From positions 1 through 64,000 of the forward strand of contig JAGTXO010000028.1 in the NCBI GenBank assembly GCA_019448385.1: 64,000 nt of DNA, given 5' to 3'. Each line of letters begins with the position of its first letter. Position 1 is the first letter of the stretch. A program made the position numbers and the translations under genes. This DNA is from Diacronema lutheri. Its lineage: Eukaryota; Haptophyta; Pavlovophyceae; Pavlovales; Pavlovaceae. A model generated the notes under the pieces. It saw only the letters and a program-made list of their open reading frames with translations. It did no database searches and was not told the DNA's origin. Shown here piece by piece: positions 1-10,800 of the stretch.

Positions 1-491
1 CACGCGCTCGGGCGTAACGTTCGCGCCTGTTCGGCCGAGGCGCACTCGCCGTCCCCTCGCGCCGGCAACGTGCGTGCGGGCCAGCACGCAGGCAGCGTAC
101 GATGCCACGGCAGCGGCGAGCGCGTCCCCGCCGGTGTGCCGCTCGGCGCCCCGTCACGCGCAACGTGCGCGCCGCCCGCTGCATGCGCACGCATACGCGC
201 GCTGGCAGCGTGCGCAAAATTGCCCGGGCAAGATCGTCCCGCGCTCGCGCCGCCGACGCATCATTCCATGTGTCCGTTTCGGCATCTGCCACCATCCACC
301 AGCCCTCGAAAGCCGGCTTGCGCGTGGGCGCCCGTCCGGTGCGAGAAGCGGCTCGCGTCCTCGCGCGGGGCGCCTCCGCGCCAGGCGCCCGGCGCGCGCT
401 CGTCTTGCCGCGCCACCACGCTGATCTGCGCCCAACCCTCGCTCGCCAATTCCCCCGTCGTCCCTGCTGCGCAGCCCGCAACAGCGCGCGC
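1..491. other. Left-edge stretch, no gene assigned
   Basis: Very GC-rich sequence. A plus-strand frame is open from position 102 into the ubiquitin hydrolase that follows, so this stretch could hold its 5' UTR, upstream exons, or an N-terminal extension. No conserved motif was recognised here on either strand. Confidence 0.4.
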
Positions 492-1915
492 ATGGCGCGT
501 GCACGGCGCGGCGCCTTGAGCAAGTTTTACGTCGTCGGTCGGCAGCCTGTGGAAGACGCGTTTGACGGCCCGATGTGGCCGGTGAGAGTGCCCGGCGTGC
601 CGCGTGGTGAGCGCCTGCACGGCTTGCCGGGCTCGGCGCGCGCCCAGCCAGCCTCCCTCCATCCCGCCGCAAACCGTGCGTGCGCACCCCGCACACCCGG
701 CGCTGCGCGGCGCGGCGCAGGCGCGAAAAACGAGGGCAGCGCGTGCTACACGACCGTCCTTATGCAATCGCTCTTCGCCCTGAACATGCTCCGTGCGATG
801 CTTCGCTCCGCTTCGCGCCGTGCCAACAGCGTCGAGAGGGCGCGTTTTCGGGACTTTGGCACGCTGATCGAGGACACCAGGGCGCCGACACGGCTGTGTC
901 TTGTGTCCGTCATCGACGTCATCTCGGGCCGTGGCGCGCGAAGGACGCCGCAGGATGCCGCTGAGTTCTTCCGGTTGCTGCTCGGCCGAGTGCCCGGGCT
1001 CGCTGCGGCCTTTGAAGCCGACACACGCGTCGGGCCAGTGCTCGAGCAGATCGCCGTGCCTTCAGAGGCCGGCGAGGGCATCGCCGTACTCGTCAGCGTC
1101 GGCGGCGATGCGGCGCGCGCGCTTGCACACGCTCTGGGGGGCGCCGCTGGGCCGCCGCGGGATCGCCACACGAACGCGGGCCACTCGGGCGTGCTCACGC
1201 CAGCCAGCATTGCTGTCGAGGCGCCGCGCACGACGCGCGGCAATGGCTCGCAGTGCAAGAACAACCGCGCGCTCGTGTGCGCGCCGCGGCTGCTGCTCGG
1301 CGGGCGCGACCACCTCCCCGTCGCCGGCGTGGTGCACGTGGGCGAGGGGCCGATGAGCGGGCACCTTGTCGCCATCGTGCTCCGCAACGAGGCTTGGTTT
1401 CCGTGCGACGACTACAACGTGCGGCGGCGCGCACGGTCGCTCGGTGCCGCGACCGGCGGTCGAGCGCAGCCGCGACCGCCCCGTCCTCCCGCGCGGCACG
1501 CGCGCGTGGCCTGAAAGCTCGCGCGCGCGCCTGCCGCACGCACGCGCGTTGCCCGCGCAGATCTACAACGTGCCTGAGTCCGACGCGCTGGCGTGGGCAA
1601 GTGGTGCGAGCATGCTCGTTCACAGCCGGCTCGACGTGGAGCCGTTGGACCCGGCGCTGGGCTCAGCGTCACCGCCGTCGGCCGCATCGCCTGCGTGGCC
1701 GAGCTCGGAGCCCGACGCGCCGACCTTGCCGGCAGCCTGGCCGCGGGTGCGGCAGATGGCAGCGGTGCCAACAGATGCGACGATCGGCATCGCGGAGACG
1801 GCTGCAGACATCTCTACGGCGGCGATCGGCCCAGCTGCGTGCGAGGCCCGCCAAGTTGTCTCCGTGACGCGCGCATTGCCAACAGCGGTGAGTGCGTCCT
1901 CGTCTCCGGCGGCCG

Positions 1916-1961
<46 letters not shown>

Positions 1962-2168
1962 ACAACTCTCCCTACCTTCTTCCTCCTTTCGCACCTCGCA
2001 CGCGCACGCCGTCCGCTGTCCGCTGTCCGCGGCCCAAATTGCCTTGCGGAAGCCGAGCAGGCAGAGCCCTGCTTGGATGGCTCCAGCGCGCATCTTGTGG
2101 ATGGCGACGCTGTGGGCGAGCACGGACGCTCAAATGTGACCAGTGGCGCGCACGTGCACGTGCGCTAA
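492..2168 (+). CDS. USP-type ubiquitin carboxyl-terminal hydrolase (peptidase C19-like), 4 exons
   Basis: Likely removes ubiquitin from proteins as a cysteine protease. Proposed exons are 492-606, 721-1418, 1561-1887 and 2061-2168, giving about 415 aa; all three junctions keep frame. The Cys box reads GAKNEGSACYTTVLMQSLF, with the nucleophile Cys at 744-746 and the family pattern NxGxxCYxxxxLQSLF formed across the first splice. The His box reads SGHLVAIVLRNEAWFPCDD, with His at 1362-1364. The second splice restores the expected C-terminal strand pattern (DDYNIYNVPESDALAWASG). The third intron (1888-2060) has a strong GTGAGT donor and a C-tract. At about 415 aa it is short for a USP. The start at 492 and the last exon are uncertain. 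It lies upstream of the giant Fanzor gene on the same strand and may belong to the same mobile unit, which is inference. Confidence 0.65.
1921..1964. repeat. C27 homopolymer followed by (CA)n
   Basis: Twenty-seven C residues run directly into about eight CA units, followed by a pyrimidine-rich stretch. It lies inside the third intron of the USP-like gene and can serve as its polypyrimidine tract, since C is on the sense strand. Confidence 0.9.
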
Positions 2169-2948
2169 CTGGACGTCGAGCGTGTGCGCCTTGTCCGCAC
2201 GTGTGCACTCACGTGCGTCTGCGGCGATCTGCCCGGCGTAGTAGTCCGCGCGCGCGGGAGCCGCGTCGGCAGTAGGAGCAGGATAACGTACTTGCGCCTA
2301 AGGAGGACGGCGAGAAGTGCGGCTTTTCGCTCGGGGTCTACCATGCCGCCGAGGTTGGCGCTGGCGCGCGTGAGGCAGTCGGAGCGCGCTGGGCCCGGGT
2401 TGAAGGCCTCACCCCGGGGGACGGGAGGATTCAAGGCGCCGAGCCGCTGCGGGTGCGGCGGGAGGCCCCGGGCGGGTGTGCTAATGCGGCTCGATGGCCG
2501 CCTGCCGGGGGGGGGGGGGGGGGGGAGGGGGGGGGGGGGGGGGGGGGCGTTGGGCCGCCCGCGGAAACGGAGGTGAGCGTGTGGGAGCGGCGCGCGTCGG
2601 CGCGCGCGGCTGGCGTGCAGCACGGATAAGTCTTGTGTGGACTTCGCGGGGCGGATCCCGGTGCAGGGATTGCCGACGTAGGCCGCGAGCGCGAGCAGGG
2701 CGGGGATGAAGACGGATGATGGGGTTGGGGCCAAGGCCGCCGCACCCGCAGCTATCACGGTGGCAGCGACCGCACGGTCAGTGCGAGGCTCGCGTGGCCG
2801 CTGCGCGGGCAGCTCGCCCGCCAGGTCCAGGAGGGCCGGCCTGCGGCCTCAGTGCCCAGCGTTGGGCATGTCAGCGTCTGCGTCTGCGGGCCCGCCACTG
2901 CGATGGCGCATTGAGCCTGGCGCACCAAAACGCAATCGGTCCGCCGAT

Positions 2949-2979
<31 letters not shown>

Positions 2980-3560
2980 CGAGGCGTGCGCGGGGGCTTG
3001 GGGTGGGCTCCGGGTGCCGGCGCTGTGCCAGCGGCGGGCTTGGTTGACGCCGTCTCGCCGGGGCCCTTGCGCCTTGCGGCGCGAGCGTCGCGGAGGGGCG
3101 TCGGCTGCGCTGGCTCCGCGTCGGCGGTGGCGTGGGGCAGGCTCTTGTGGAGGGCGGAGCGCTCGCGCACGAGTCGGTTGCCAAGGCGGGCTGTCTGCGT
3201 GCCGTTGGGCTGCGCTTGGGCAGGTAGGACCTGCGGCCTCGGGGGCGGGCGGGTTTTCGTGTTGGGCCAGGCGGCAACGCGCACCGGCCGTGTTCGCGGC
3301 CGGCAGGCGGACGTCCGCAGCGGGGCGGAGAATGCGGGTGACGCGCTTGCACGGGCGCGGTTCGCACCTGGCGGCCAGGCGATCACGAACCGTTGGGTCG
3401 CCCGGCTGTTTGGTGGAGCCGAGGGCAGCAAGGATAGCGAGCTTGGCCGCCTCATCGGTGACGAGCGGCACTGTTGCCCAGCTCTGTACCTCGAAGCCCT
3501 GGATGTGCAGGCGTCGGGGAAGTTCCCGGCAGCGTCGCCTGCGTCCGTCGAGAGGCGGAC
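2165..3560 (-). CDS. Unrecognised multi-exon protein, minus strand, exon structure unresolved
   Basis: Not recognised. The last exon is the best supported part: it reads back from about 2470 to a TAG at 2165-2167 and contains ASANLGGMVDPERKAALLAV followed by KYVILLLLPTR. A second coding-like block at about 2640-2770 contains PSSVFIPALLALAAYVGNPC, and a third at about 3390-3530 contains FEVQSWATVPLVTDEAAKLA. Between the blocks are G-tracts on the plus strand (2507-2547 and 2950-2979), which are C-tracts on the minus strand in the position of polypyrimidine tracts before acceptors. Hydrophobic patches suggest a membrane or secreted protein. Its stop overlaps the stop proposed for the convergent USP-like gene. 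The 5' end may reach beyond 3560, even to about 4900. Exact exons and the start codon could not be fixed. Confidence 0.35.
2507..2547. repeat. G homopolymer tract (one A interruption)
   Basis: About 40 G residues with a single A at 2526. On the minus strand it is a C-tract just upstream of the proposed terminal exon of the minus-strand gene. Confidence 0.95.
2950..2979. repeat. G30 homopolymer tract
   Basis: An uninterrupted run of G. On the minus strand it would sit in an intron between the second and third coding-like blocks of the minus-strand gene. Confidence 0.95.
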
Positions 3561-4888
3561 CGAAGTCGCGCCCGTGCCCCCGTTGGCGACACCGAGCTCT
3601 CGCTCGTTCACACCGGCCCGCCGACGCGGGCGCGTGGTGCGCGCGCGTTGGGTGCGTGTCTGCCTCGAGCAGCGTGCCCAGTCGCAGTGTGGGCGCGTGT
3701 CCGTCTGCCTCAAAACGCCACGTGGAGGGGAAGGCGCGGGGCGGGCTCGCCGAGGAGGTGCCGCCGCTCGCTGCCACCCGGCGCGGGCTCGGGGCAGCCG
3801 TCTTCGGGTGCCGCGCTCTTCGCGCCATGCACGAACGTTCCGCCGCGCTCGCAGCGCGCGAGCGCACACACAGAGCGCGCGGCGACCCCGGTGGGGGCAG
3901 TGCGTCCCGGTGGCACTCGCGGGCGCGCGCCTGGCCTGGGCGCAGCTGGGCGCGTTGCCGCCCGCGCAGCGAGCCGCCCGCGCGCCTCGCCGCGCGCGCG
4001 CTTCGTCGCACGCGTGCGCCCTGCATGCACGCGCACAGCGCGCGGCGGCTCGGCGCAGTGCAAGGCAGAGCGTGCTGCAACGGTTGCGAGGGCGCGCACG
4101 CGCGGCGCGGCGCGCCCCTGTGTGGTCGCCTGCGCGCGGCGCGTGGTCCGGACGCAGCTCGGTGGCGTGATGCCGTTCGTGCAACACAGTGCGCGTGAGA
4201 GCCGCACGTGCACACCTGCAGTGCAACGCGGCATTGCGCGCGTTGCGTGGGCGGAGCGCGGCTGGATGTGCTTGAGGTCGCGCAGCATGCCGCGCGCCGC
4301 GCGCTGTGCGGCGCAGCGAGTCGGCCATGCCCCTGGTCCTCGTCTCCGGGGGGGGGGGGGGGGGGGGGGTGGTGGTGGCAACCAGGATCCGCCAGCGCGT
4401 GGTGGGCGCCGTCCAACTCCCAGCCAGGATGCGCCCCGTTCTTCCCCGACACTCTCCGTCCAAACCCGCCGCCCAGCCTGCCGCCGCACCCGCCGCCAAC
4501 GCCGCCGCGCACCCATCCGCCGAGCTCACCTCGCGCGCGCTCGCGCTCACGCTGCGCGACGAGGCTGCGCAGGCCGGCGCGCGGCCGTGCAGAGCAGCGC
4601 AGGCCGGCGCGCGGCCGCGCGCGCGCGCTCACGTTGCGGCCGCGCAGCGAGCTTTCGCCGCGTCGCAGCCCCTCCGAGCAGCCACGATGCACGCCCCCGG
4701 AGGACGTTGGCCGCGCTCGGAGGCCGCGCTCGGGCGCGCAAAGAGAGGCGGCGCGGGCAAACGAGTAGGCTCGGCGCGCTGGCGGGTCCTGGTTGTGGGA
4801 GAGCGGGGCATTCTCCAGGGCATCATGTAAATTCTCCCAAGTATCATCCGGGCCGCCATCCGGACACTGACGTGCCCACAGTCTGCAG
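3561..4888. other. Gene-poor or unresolved stretch upstream of the giant gene
   Basis: No confident gene. Low-complexity R/A/P-rich frames are open on both strands. The minus strand has weakly coding-like stretches near 4240-4310 (contains LRDLKHIQPRSAH) and 4770-4880 (contains DDTWENLHDALENAPL) that could be 5' exons of the neighbouring minus gene. A G22 tract lies at 4348-4369. The last 60 bases before 4889 are locally less GC-rich and are the likely promoter or leader of the giant plus-strand gene. Confidence 0.4.
4348..4369. repeat. G22 homopolymer tract followed by GGT repeats
   Basis: A run of G that passes into several TGG/GGT units. As with the other tracts nearby, the minus strand carries C. 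Confidence 0.9.
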
Positions 4889-7800
4889 ATGGAGGACTCC
4901 GTGAAGGACGCTTTGCCCGGCGGGCGGGGCGGCTCGGACAGTTTCTCGCTGGCCCTCAGCACCATTCTGTCGCCGGGAGATACCCACCCCCACGTGGTCC
5001 CATCCACTTGCCTCATCGCCCTGCTGCGTTACGCGGATTTCGGCACGAGCAGGGTTAGGGTGGGCGACACGGGGTGCTCGCAGCATGCGCTCAAGGTGGC
5101 GCTGCGCAACCTGCGCAAAGCATGCGCGGATGCGGACCGGTTTGGGCAGGTGCTCGTGGTCGTGCTACCGCTCTGCCTCCGCGCGTCCCGCGGCCTCGTG
5201 CACTGGACGGCGGCGTACCTGCTCCTCGCGCCGCCCGCGCAGCGCGGCGCGCCGCCCGGCGCCGCGCTCGCCCTGCTCGCCGATTCGCGCACCTTGGGCA
5301 ACGGCGAATCGGCGTACGCCACGGCGGCCGGCGTGCTCATCAAGAAGCTTGCGCAGCGCATCGGCAGAACAGCGCCGCCCATCGATGCCTTCAAGGCGCC
5401 CCCGCAGAGTGGGGCCGCGTGTTGCTTCGCCGCGGCAACAGTCGCGGCCGAGGTCGTGGCGAGCGCATCGACGCTCTACGGCCGCCGCGCGAGTGTCCTT
5501 GTCGACATCAAGAAGGCTTTGGACGCGCGCCTCGCGCGCCTCACGACGGCCGCGTACGAGGAGACCCGCGCGCGCACGCTCCGCGCCGCCATCGGCGCTC
5601 TGCTCGGCGACCGCGCCAGGCGCTTCGGCCCGTTCACCCGCGAGGCCGCGCGGCTCGCCGAGGCCGCGCGGCTCGCCGAGGCGTGCGATGCCAGTGTCGG
5701 CGGATCCGCGCCCGACGGGCTGCTGCAGGCCGTCGAGGCGGCGCTGCGCGCGCCCGACGACCGCATCGCACGCACGGCCGCGCTCGACGCGCTCACGGGC
5801 GCTGCAGGCCGCGCGCTGTCGACGGCGGCCAGGCCGCGCGGCGCGGCGGCGCCAAGGCCGCCGTCGCGAGCGCCACCGCCGCGTGCGCCGCAGCGGCGCG
5901 CCGCCTCGGCGTGGGGGCCCCGACCATTCAGCAGCCTCGGCGGGGGCGAGGGCGACGGGGACGATGGCGACGCCACCACCGCTGACGACGGGGAGGGCGC
6001 GGAGGACGGGGACGACGACCCCGCGGGCGCGGCGGCTGCGGCGGTGGCGACGGGCACGGCGGCGACGAGCGCGGTGGCGGCGGGCGCGGCGCCAACCTCG
6101 CCGGCGGCGGCGGACGGCGGTGGCTCGGCGCCGCTCGAACGCCGCTGCGTCTACACTGCGCCTGATGAGGGCGACGCGGACGCGCGCGTGTACGACGCCA
6201 AGGACCCCGAGCAGCTAAAAGCGGGCAGGGCGCGGCTACGGGCGAACAGCGGGCGCGCGCCCGCCGTGGTCGACACGCTTTTCGCGCACGCGACGGGCAC
6301 GATCGTCACGCGGCAGCGCACGGAGGGCGTGACCGGCGCGGGCATGCACCACCTCGCCGCCCCGACGCAGGGCGCGGGGTACGGTACCGTCGTGCGGGCC
6401 GAGCTGGGCGAGCCCGGCTTCGCGGGGACGACATGGCACATGACGTCGGGCGTGGAGAACCAGCCGCGCGCGGTACAAGCGGCCGCGCGCGCGTACGCGC
6501 ACGACGGCTGGGGCGGCGTGTACAATGCGCACGAGGACTTTGCCGCCTTCGAGGGCTTGCCGCGGCTCGCCGCGCCCGAATCGCTCGCGGCCATCGCCGG
6601 CGGGTCGGCGGACGCGGTGTTCTGCTGGCGGTCCGGCCGGTCCGTCATCGGCGAGGTGACGACGGTTCACTTCAATGGCGACCGCGCCGCCGCCATCGAC
6701 CACGCGCGGGCGCTGCGCGTCAGGCCCGATTGGCGCTCGCAGCCCAGGATCTACGAGGCGGCGTGCGGCGCGGAGGGCACGGTGCTGCTCGTGTGGGTCG
6801 TGCCCGACCGTCACAAGAACCCGCGGCTGGACTGGGCGCCGATTCTCGTCGTGATCCACCTGCCCGCCGACGCCGACTGGCTCGCGCGCGCCACGCCGGC
6901 GATCGCGAAGGCGCGGCGCGAGGTCGAGGACGGACGCGCGCGCGCGGAGGCGCGCGGCGTGCCGCAGCACCTCGCCTACACGCTGAGCCCACGCTTCCGA
7001 GGCACCGCGCCGCGCGGAGCCGCGCGCGTGCCGCCGCGCCTCGGCGCGAGCGACGCGCGCGAGGCGCGCGCGCTCGCGGCGCTCGAGCCGGCGCTCATGT
7101 TCGCGCCGGCCTGGCGGCGCGCGGTGCGCGCGGCGAGCCGCGCCCCCGGCAGTGGCGCCGCGGCCGTCGAGCGCGCGCTCGCGCGCCTGCACAACGCGCT
7201 CGAGCCCGATGACGAGAGCGCGCCCGAGTCGACGCGCGTCGCGCCGCTCGCCGCCGCGCTCGAGCAGTCGGCGGGCTGGCCGGCGGGCACGGCGCGCATG
7301 GCGGCAAGCGTGACCAAGGGCCCCGGCGTCGGAGATGGCGCAGGTGGCGACGAAGTGACCAAAGTGGAGGAAACGGCGAAGACGAGCGGCGACGGCTGCA
7401 CCGGCACGCCTCCTCTGCGCCCGGCCGCGCGCGCGGCCGGCGCGGCGGACGACGGAGGGGCGGCGGTCGTGGCGGGCGTCGAGGGCGAGCGCGACGCACT
7501 CGCCAAGACGGGTGCCGGCGGCTGCGACGACGACGCTCGCGAGCCGCTGTCGGCCGGCAAGCCCGGCGCACTCGCCGCCGCGGCGACCGTCGGGGGTCTC
7601 GGCGAGCTCGTCGGCAGCCTATGCGCGTGGCTGGCGCGCGGCGCGGCTGGCGGCGCCATCGCGGCCATCTCCCCCGGGACGGCCGCGCGCGGAGCAAACG
7701 GCACGCCGCAGCGCGCCGAGCCGCCGGCCGCCGGCGATCCCGTCGCTCCGCACGCGCGCGTCGCCGCTGCGGCGCCCTTGGCGGGCAGCGCGGCGGCGCC

Positions 7801-10800
7801 GTCGTCGGCCGCGCGCGACGCGCAGCGCGGCGTCGCGGGATTCGACGCGGCCGCGCACGCGCACGCGCGCGACGGCAGGCGGGCGGCACGGCGGATGCGC
7901 GAGCACGAGGGGGCGGTGCACAGGGCCTTCCGCATGTCCCTCTGGCGCGACGCGACGTTTGTCGAGTTCGTTGAGAAGCTGCGCCCCGACGGCGGCGCGC
8001 AGCTGCTCGCGCGCGAGCCCACGCGGCGCGCGGCGGCGGTGCTGTGCGAGCTCGCGCGCGGCCGCGACGGCGCGAGCGGCGCGGCCGGGCTGCTGCACGA
8101 GATGAGAGCCGCCGATGCGCGCGCGCGCGAGGCCGCCAAAGCGGCGGAGGCAGCGCAGCTTGCGCACGGGACGCTGCGCATCGTGGCAACCGTGGCGCTG
8201 GGCGGTGCGGTCTTCGCCGGCATGTCAGCGCTGGTCGTTGCTTGCGCGGCGCGCACGGCGACCGGTGCGCTTTTTGGGGCCCGCCGCCCGCGGGCGGCCG
8301 CGCGCGGAGCCGACGACGCGCTCGGCACGCTGCAGCGCGCCAAGCCGCCGCCCGCCGACAAGGGCAAGCGCAGGCGCGCCAGAGCCAACGACGACCCCGT
8401 CGACGCGGCGCGCAAGGCCGTGGGCAAGGCGGAGGGCAACTGCCGCAAGGCAGCCCGCCGGCTGCACCTCGCTGCACTGGGCGAGGAGGAGGCGCAGCAG
8501 CGCGTGCTCGACGCCGAGGCGGCGGAGCAGCTGGCGCGCTCGCGCGAGCCGGCCGGCGGCTGGGTAGGCAGCGCGCGCGCGCGCGCGCGCGCGCGCCCCG
8601 CCGCGCGCGCGCCCGTCGATTGGCGTGCGCGCAGCGCAGAACGGCGCGCCAGCTCCGTCACCTGCGCGCCGCCGCGCCCGTGCCCCTCGCGCGCAGGGGC
8701 GCCCTGCGGACCTGCGGCTGCAACAGGCGCACTTTGGCATGCGCGAAGATGCCGACGCGGATGTGCGCCGCGCGCACGAGGCGCTGCGCCGGGCGAGACA
8801 GGGTGTGGCGTGCGCCAAGGCCAGCGTGCGGCAGATGGAGGCGGCGTTGCTCAACGCGACGCGCTGCGCCACCGCGGTGCTCGCGCCGCGTGGCGTGCCG
8901 GAGGGTGACGAGCAGGCCGCGGCGAGAGAGCAGGCGGCGCTGGACCGGGAGGCGCCGCCGGCCGCGCAACGCGCGGCGCCGACGGCGCGCTCGCCCTCGG
9001 AGCCGCCGTCCGAGTGGGGCCCGCCAGCGGTCGGCCGGCGCCCGACGCCGCGTGCACTGTCGCACGCCGCGGGTCGCGGGGACGACAACCCGTTTGCGCC
9101 GCTCGCAACCGTCAGCGGCGATTGGTCGCCCACGCCGAGCTCGCGCTCGCCGTCCTCGCCGCCGCGGCAGCCGCCGTCCGACCGCCGCAGCGCGCAGCGT
9201 CGCAGCGCGCGCGCGCGGCCGCCGAGGCCGACCGTTTCGCCCGAGGACGCGCTCGCAGCCGAGCGCCAGGCGCGCGCGCTGTCGGAGCAGGCGGAGCAGA
9301 GGCGCGCCAAAAAGGCCGCCGCCAAGGCCGCGCGCCGCGCCGCGCGCGCCGCCGACAAGCGGACGGCGCGCGTCGTCCACGCGTGCGTAAGCGCCGCCTT
9401 GCGGCGCGTCTGCACGAGCGTCGCCACGGGCACGCCGCTCGCCGTGCTCCGCGAGCGCGCCGAGGGGCCGCGCGCGCCGAAGCCCGCGCCCGCGCCGCCA
9501 CGCCGCGCAGCGGACGGCGGCCGCGCGCTCCGCCACGCGCGCCGTGCGGCCGCCGCGGCGGCGGAGCGCGAGGCGGCGGTGGCGGCCGACGCCGACGAGC
9601 GGTTCGAGCGGCAGCCCTCCGCCGCCCGGTTCGACGGCGGCGATGGCGGCGGAGGCGGCCACGTCGAGGCGAGCGCGCGACCGCGCGCCGGCGAGGCCGG
9701 CGAGGCTGGCGCGCACGGCGCGCCTGGCGCAGCGGGGACCCCGGCGGCGTCGCTCGCGTCGCGCAGCCCGTGTGATGCGCGCCGCACGGCACGCCTCCCG
9801 CACGCACGCGCCGCAGCCACCTGCGCACGCAACGGCGGCTGGGGTGGCAACGTCGGCGGCGACGTGTGCGGCGGTTGTTTCGGCGGCGGCGGCGTCCGTC
9901 GCGACGCCTGCGGCGGCGGCGACGCCACCTGCGGCTGCGGCGATGGCGGCGTCGGTGCTGGCGCTGGCGAGGCCCCTGCACACGGTGCGCCGGCGCGCGC
10001 GACGGCGTCGCGCTTGCTGCGCTTGCTCGGCGCGCCACGCGCCGTGCTCGGTGCGATGGCGCACGCCGCGGCCGTGTTGGCGCGCGGCGTGGCCGCAGCC
10101 GTCGCTGGCGTGCGCGCCGCCGCGCGCGCCGTGCGGCGCGCGCGCCGCCGAGCGCCTCGCGCGCGCCGCACGGCTGCGCGGCGGGCTCGCGGCCCGCCGA
10201 TGCGCGACGTCGACGGCGCCCTGCGGCCCTCGCCGTCCTGGTTGCGCACACGCCTCGTCTGCGGCCGGCGCCTCGCGCCTCTGCGCCGCGCGGGCGCGCG
10301 CCCGCCGCCCGCACACGCCGCGCCGAGTTCCCGCGCGCGCGCTGCGCAACCCGACAGCGACGCGCCGGCGTGCGCGCCGCGGCGCTCGGCGCCTGTCGGT
10401 GCGCCGCCGCGCGCGCGTGGCCTGCGCGCGGCGCGCGCACGGCGCTTCCTCGACGTCGCCGGCCGCGCGGCGCGGAGCGCGCGCCTCGGCGCGCGCATCA
10501 CGCGCCAGCGCACGCCGGGTTCGCCATCGGAGCCCTGCACGGCCGAGAGCGGCGACGGCGCGGGCGCCGGCGGCGTCGGCGCGGCGGCGCCTGGCGCGGC
10601 GACGATGCGCGCCACCGGCGCGCGCGCAGCGCGCGCTGCGGCGGCGGCGGTCGGTGGCGCCTCGCGTCTCGCGCGCCGCGCGATGGCAAGCGCCGCCGCC
10701 GCTGCCACCTCCATCGCCGGCGCTGCCGCCTCCACCGTCGCCGCCGCCGCCGTTGCCATCGGCGCGGCCGTCACGTCACCGGCGTTCGCCGCGGCGCGCG

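Noticed and set aside
2380-2470. An NPGP sequence in the minus-strand gene, reminiscent of a 2A ribosome-skipping peptide
   Set aside because: The residues before it read GEAF and not the required D-x-E-x pattern, and the surrounding sequence is not a 2A-type helix.
2755-5016. A 753-residue open frame on the minus strand
   Set aside because: Most of it is low-complexity R/A/P sequence crossing homopolymers and the start of the giant plus-strand gene. Only isolated blocks look coding, so it was not annotated as one CDS.
8571-8600. (GC)n run considered as a Z-DNA or recombination signal
   Set aside because: Similar alternating GC runs are common in many introns of this window, so nothing specific can be claimed.
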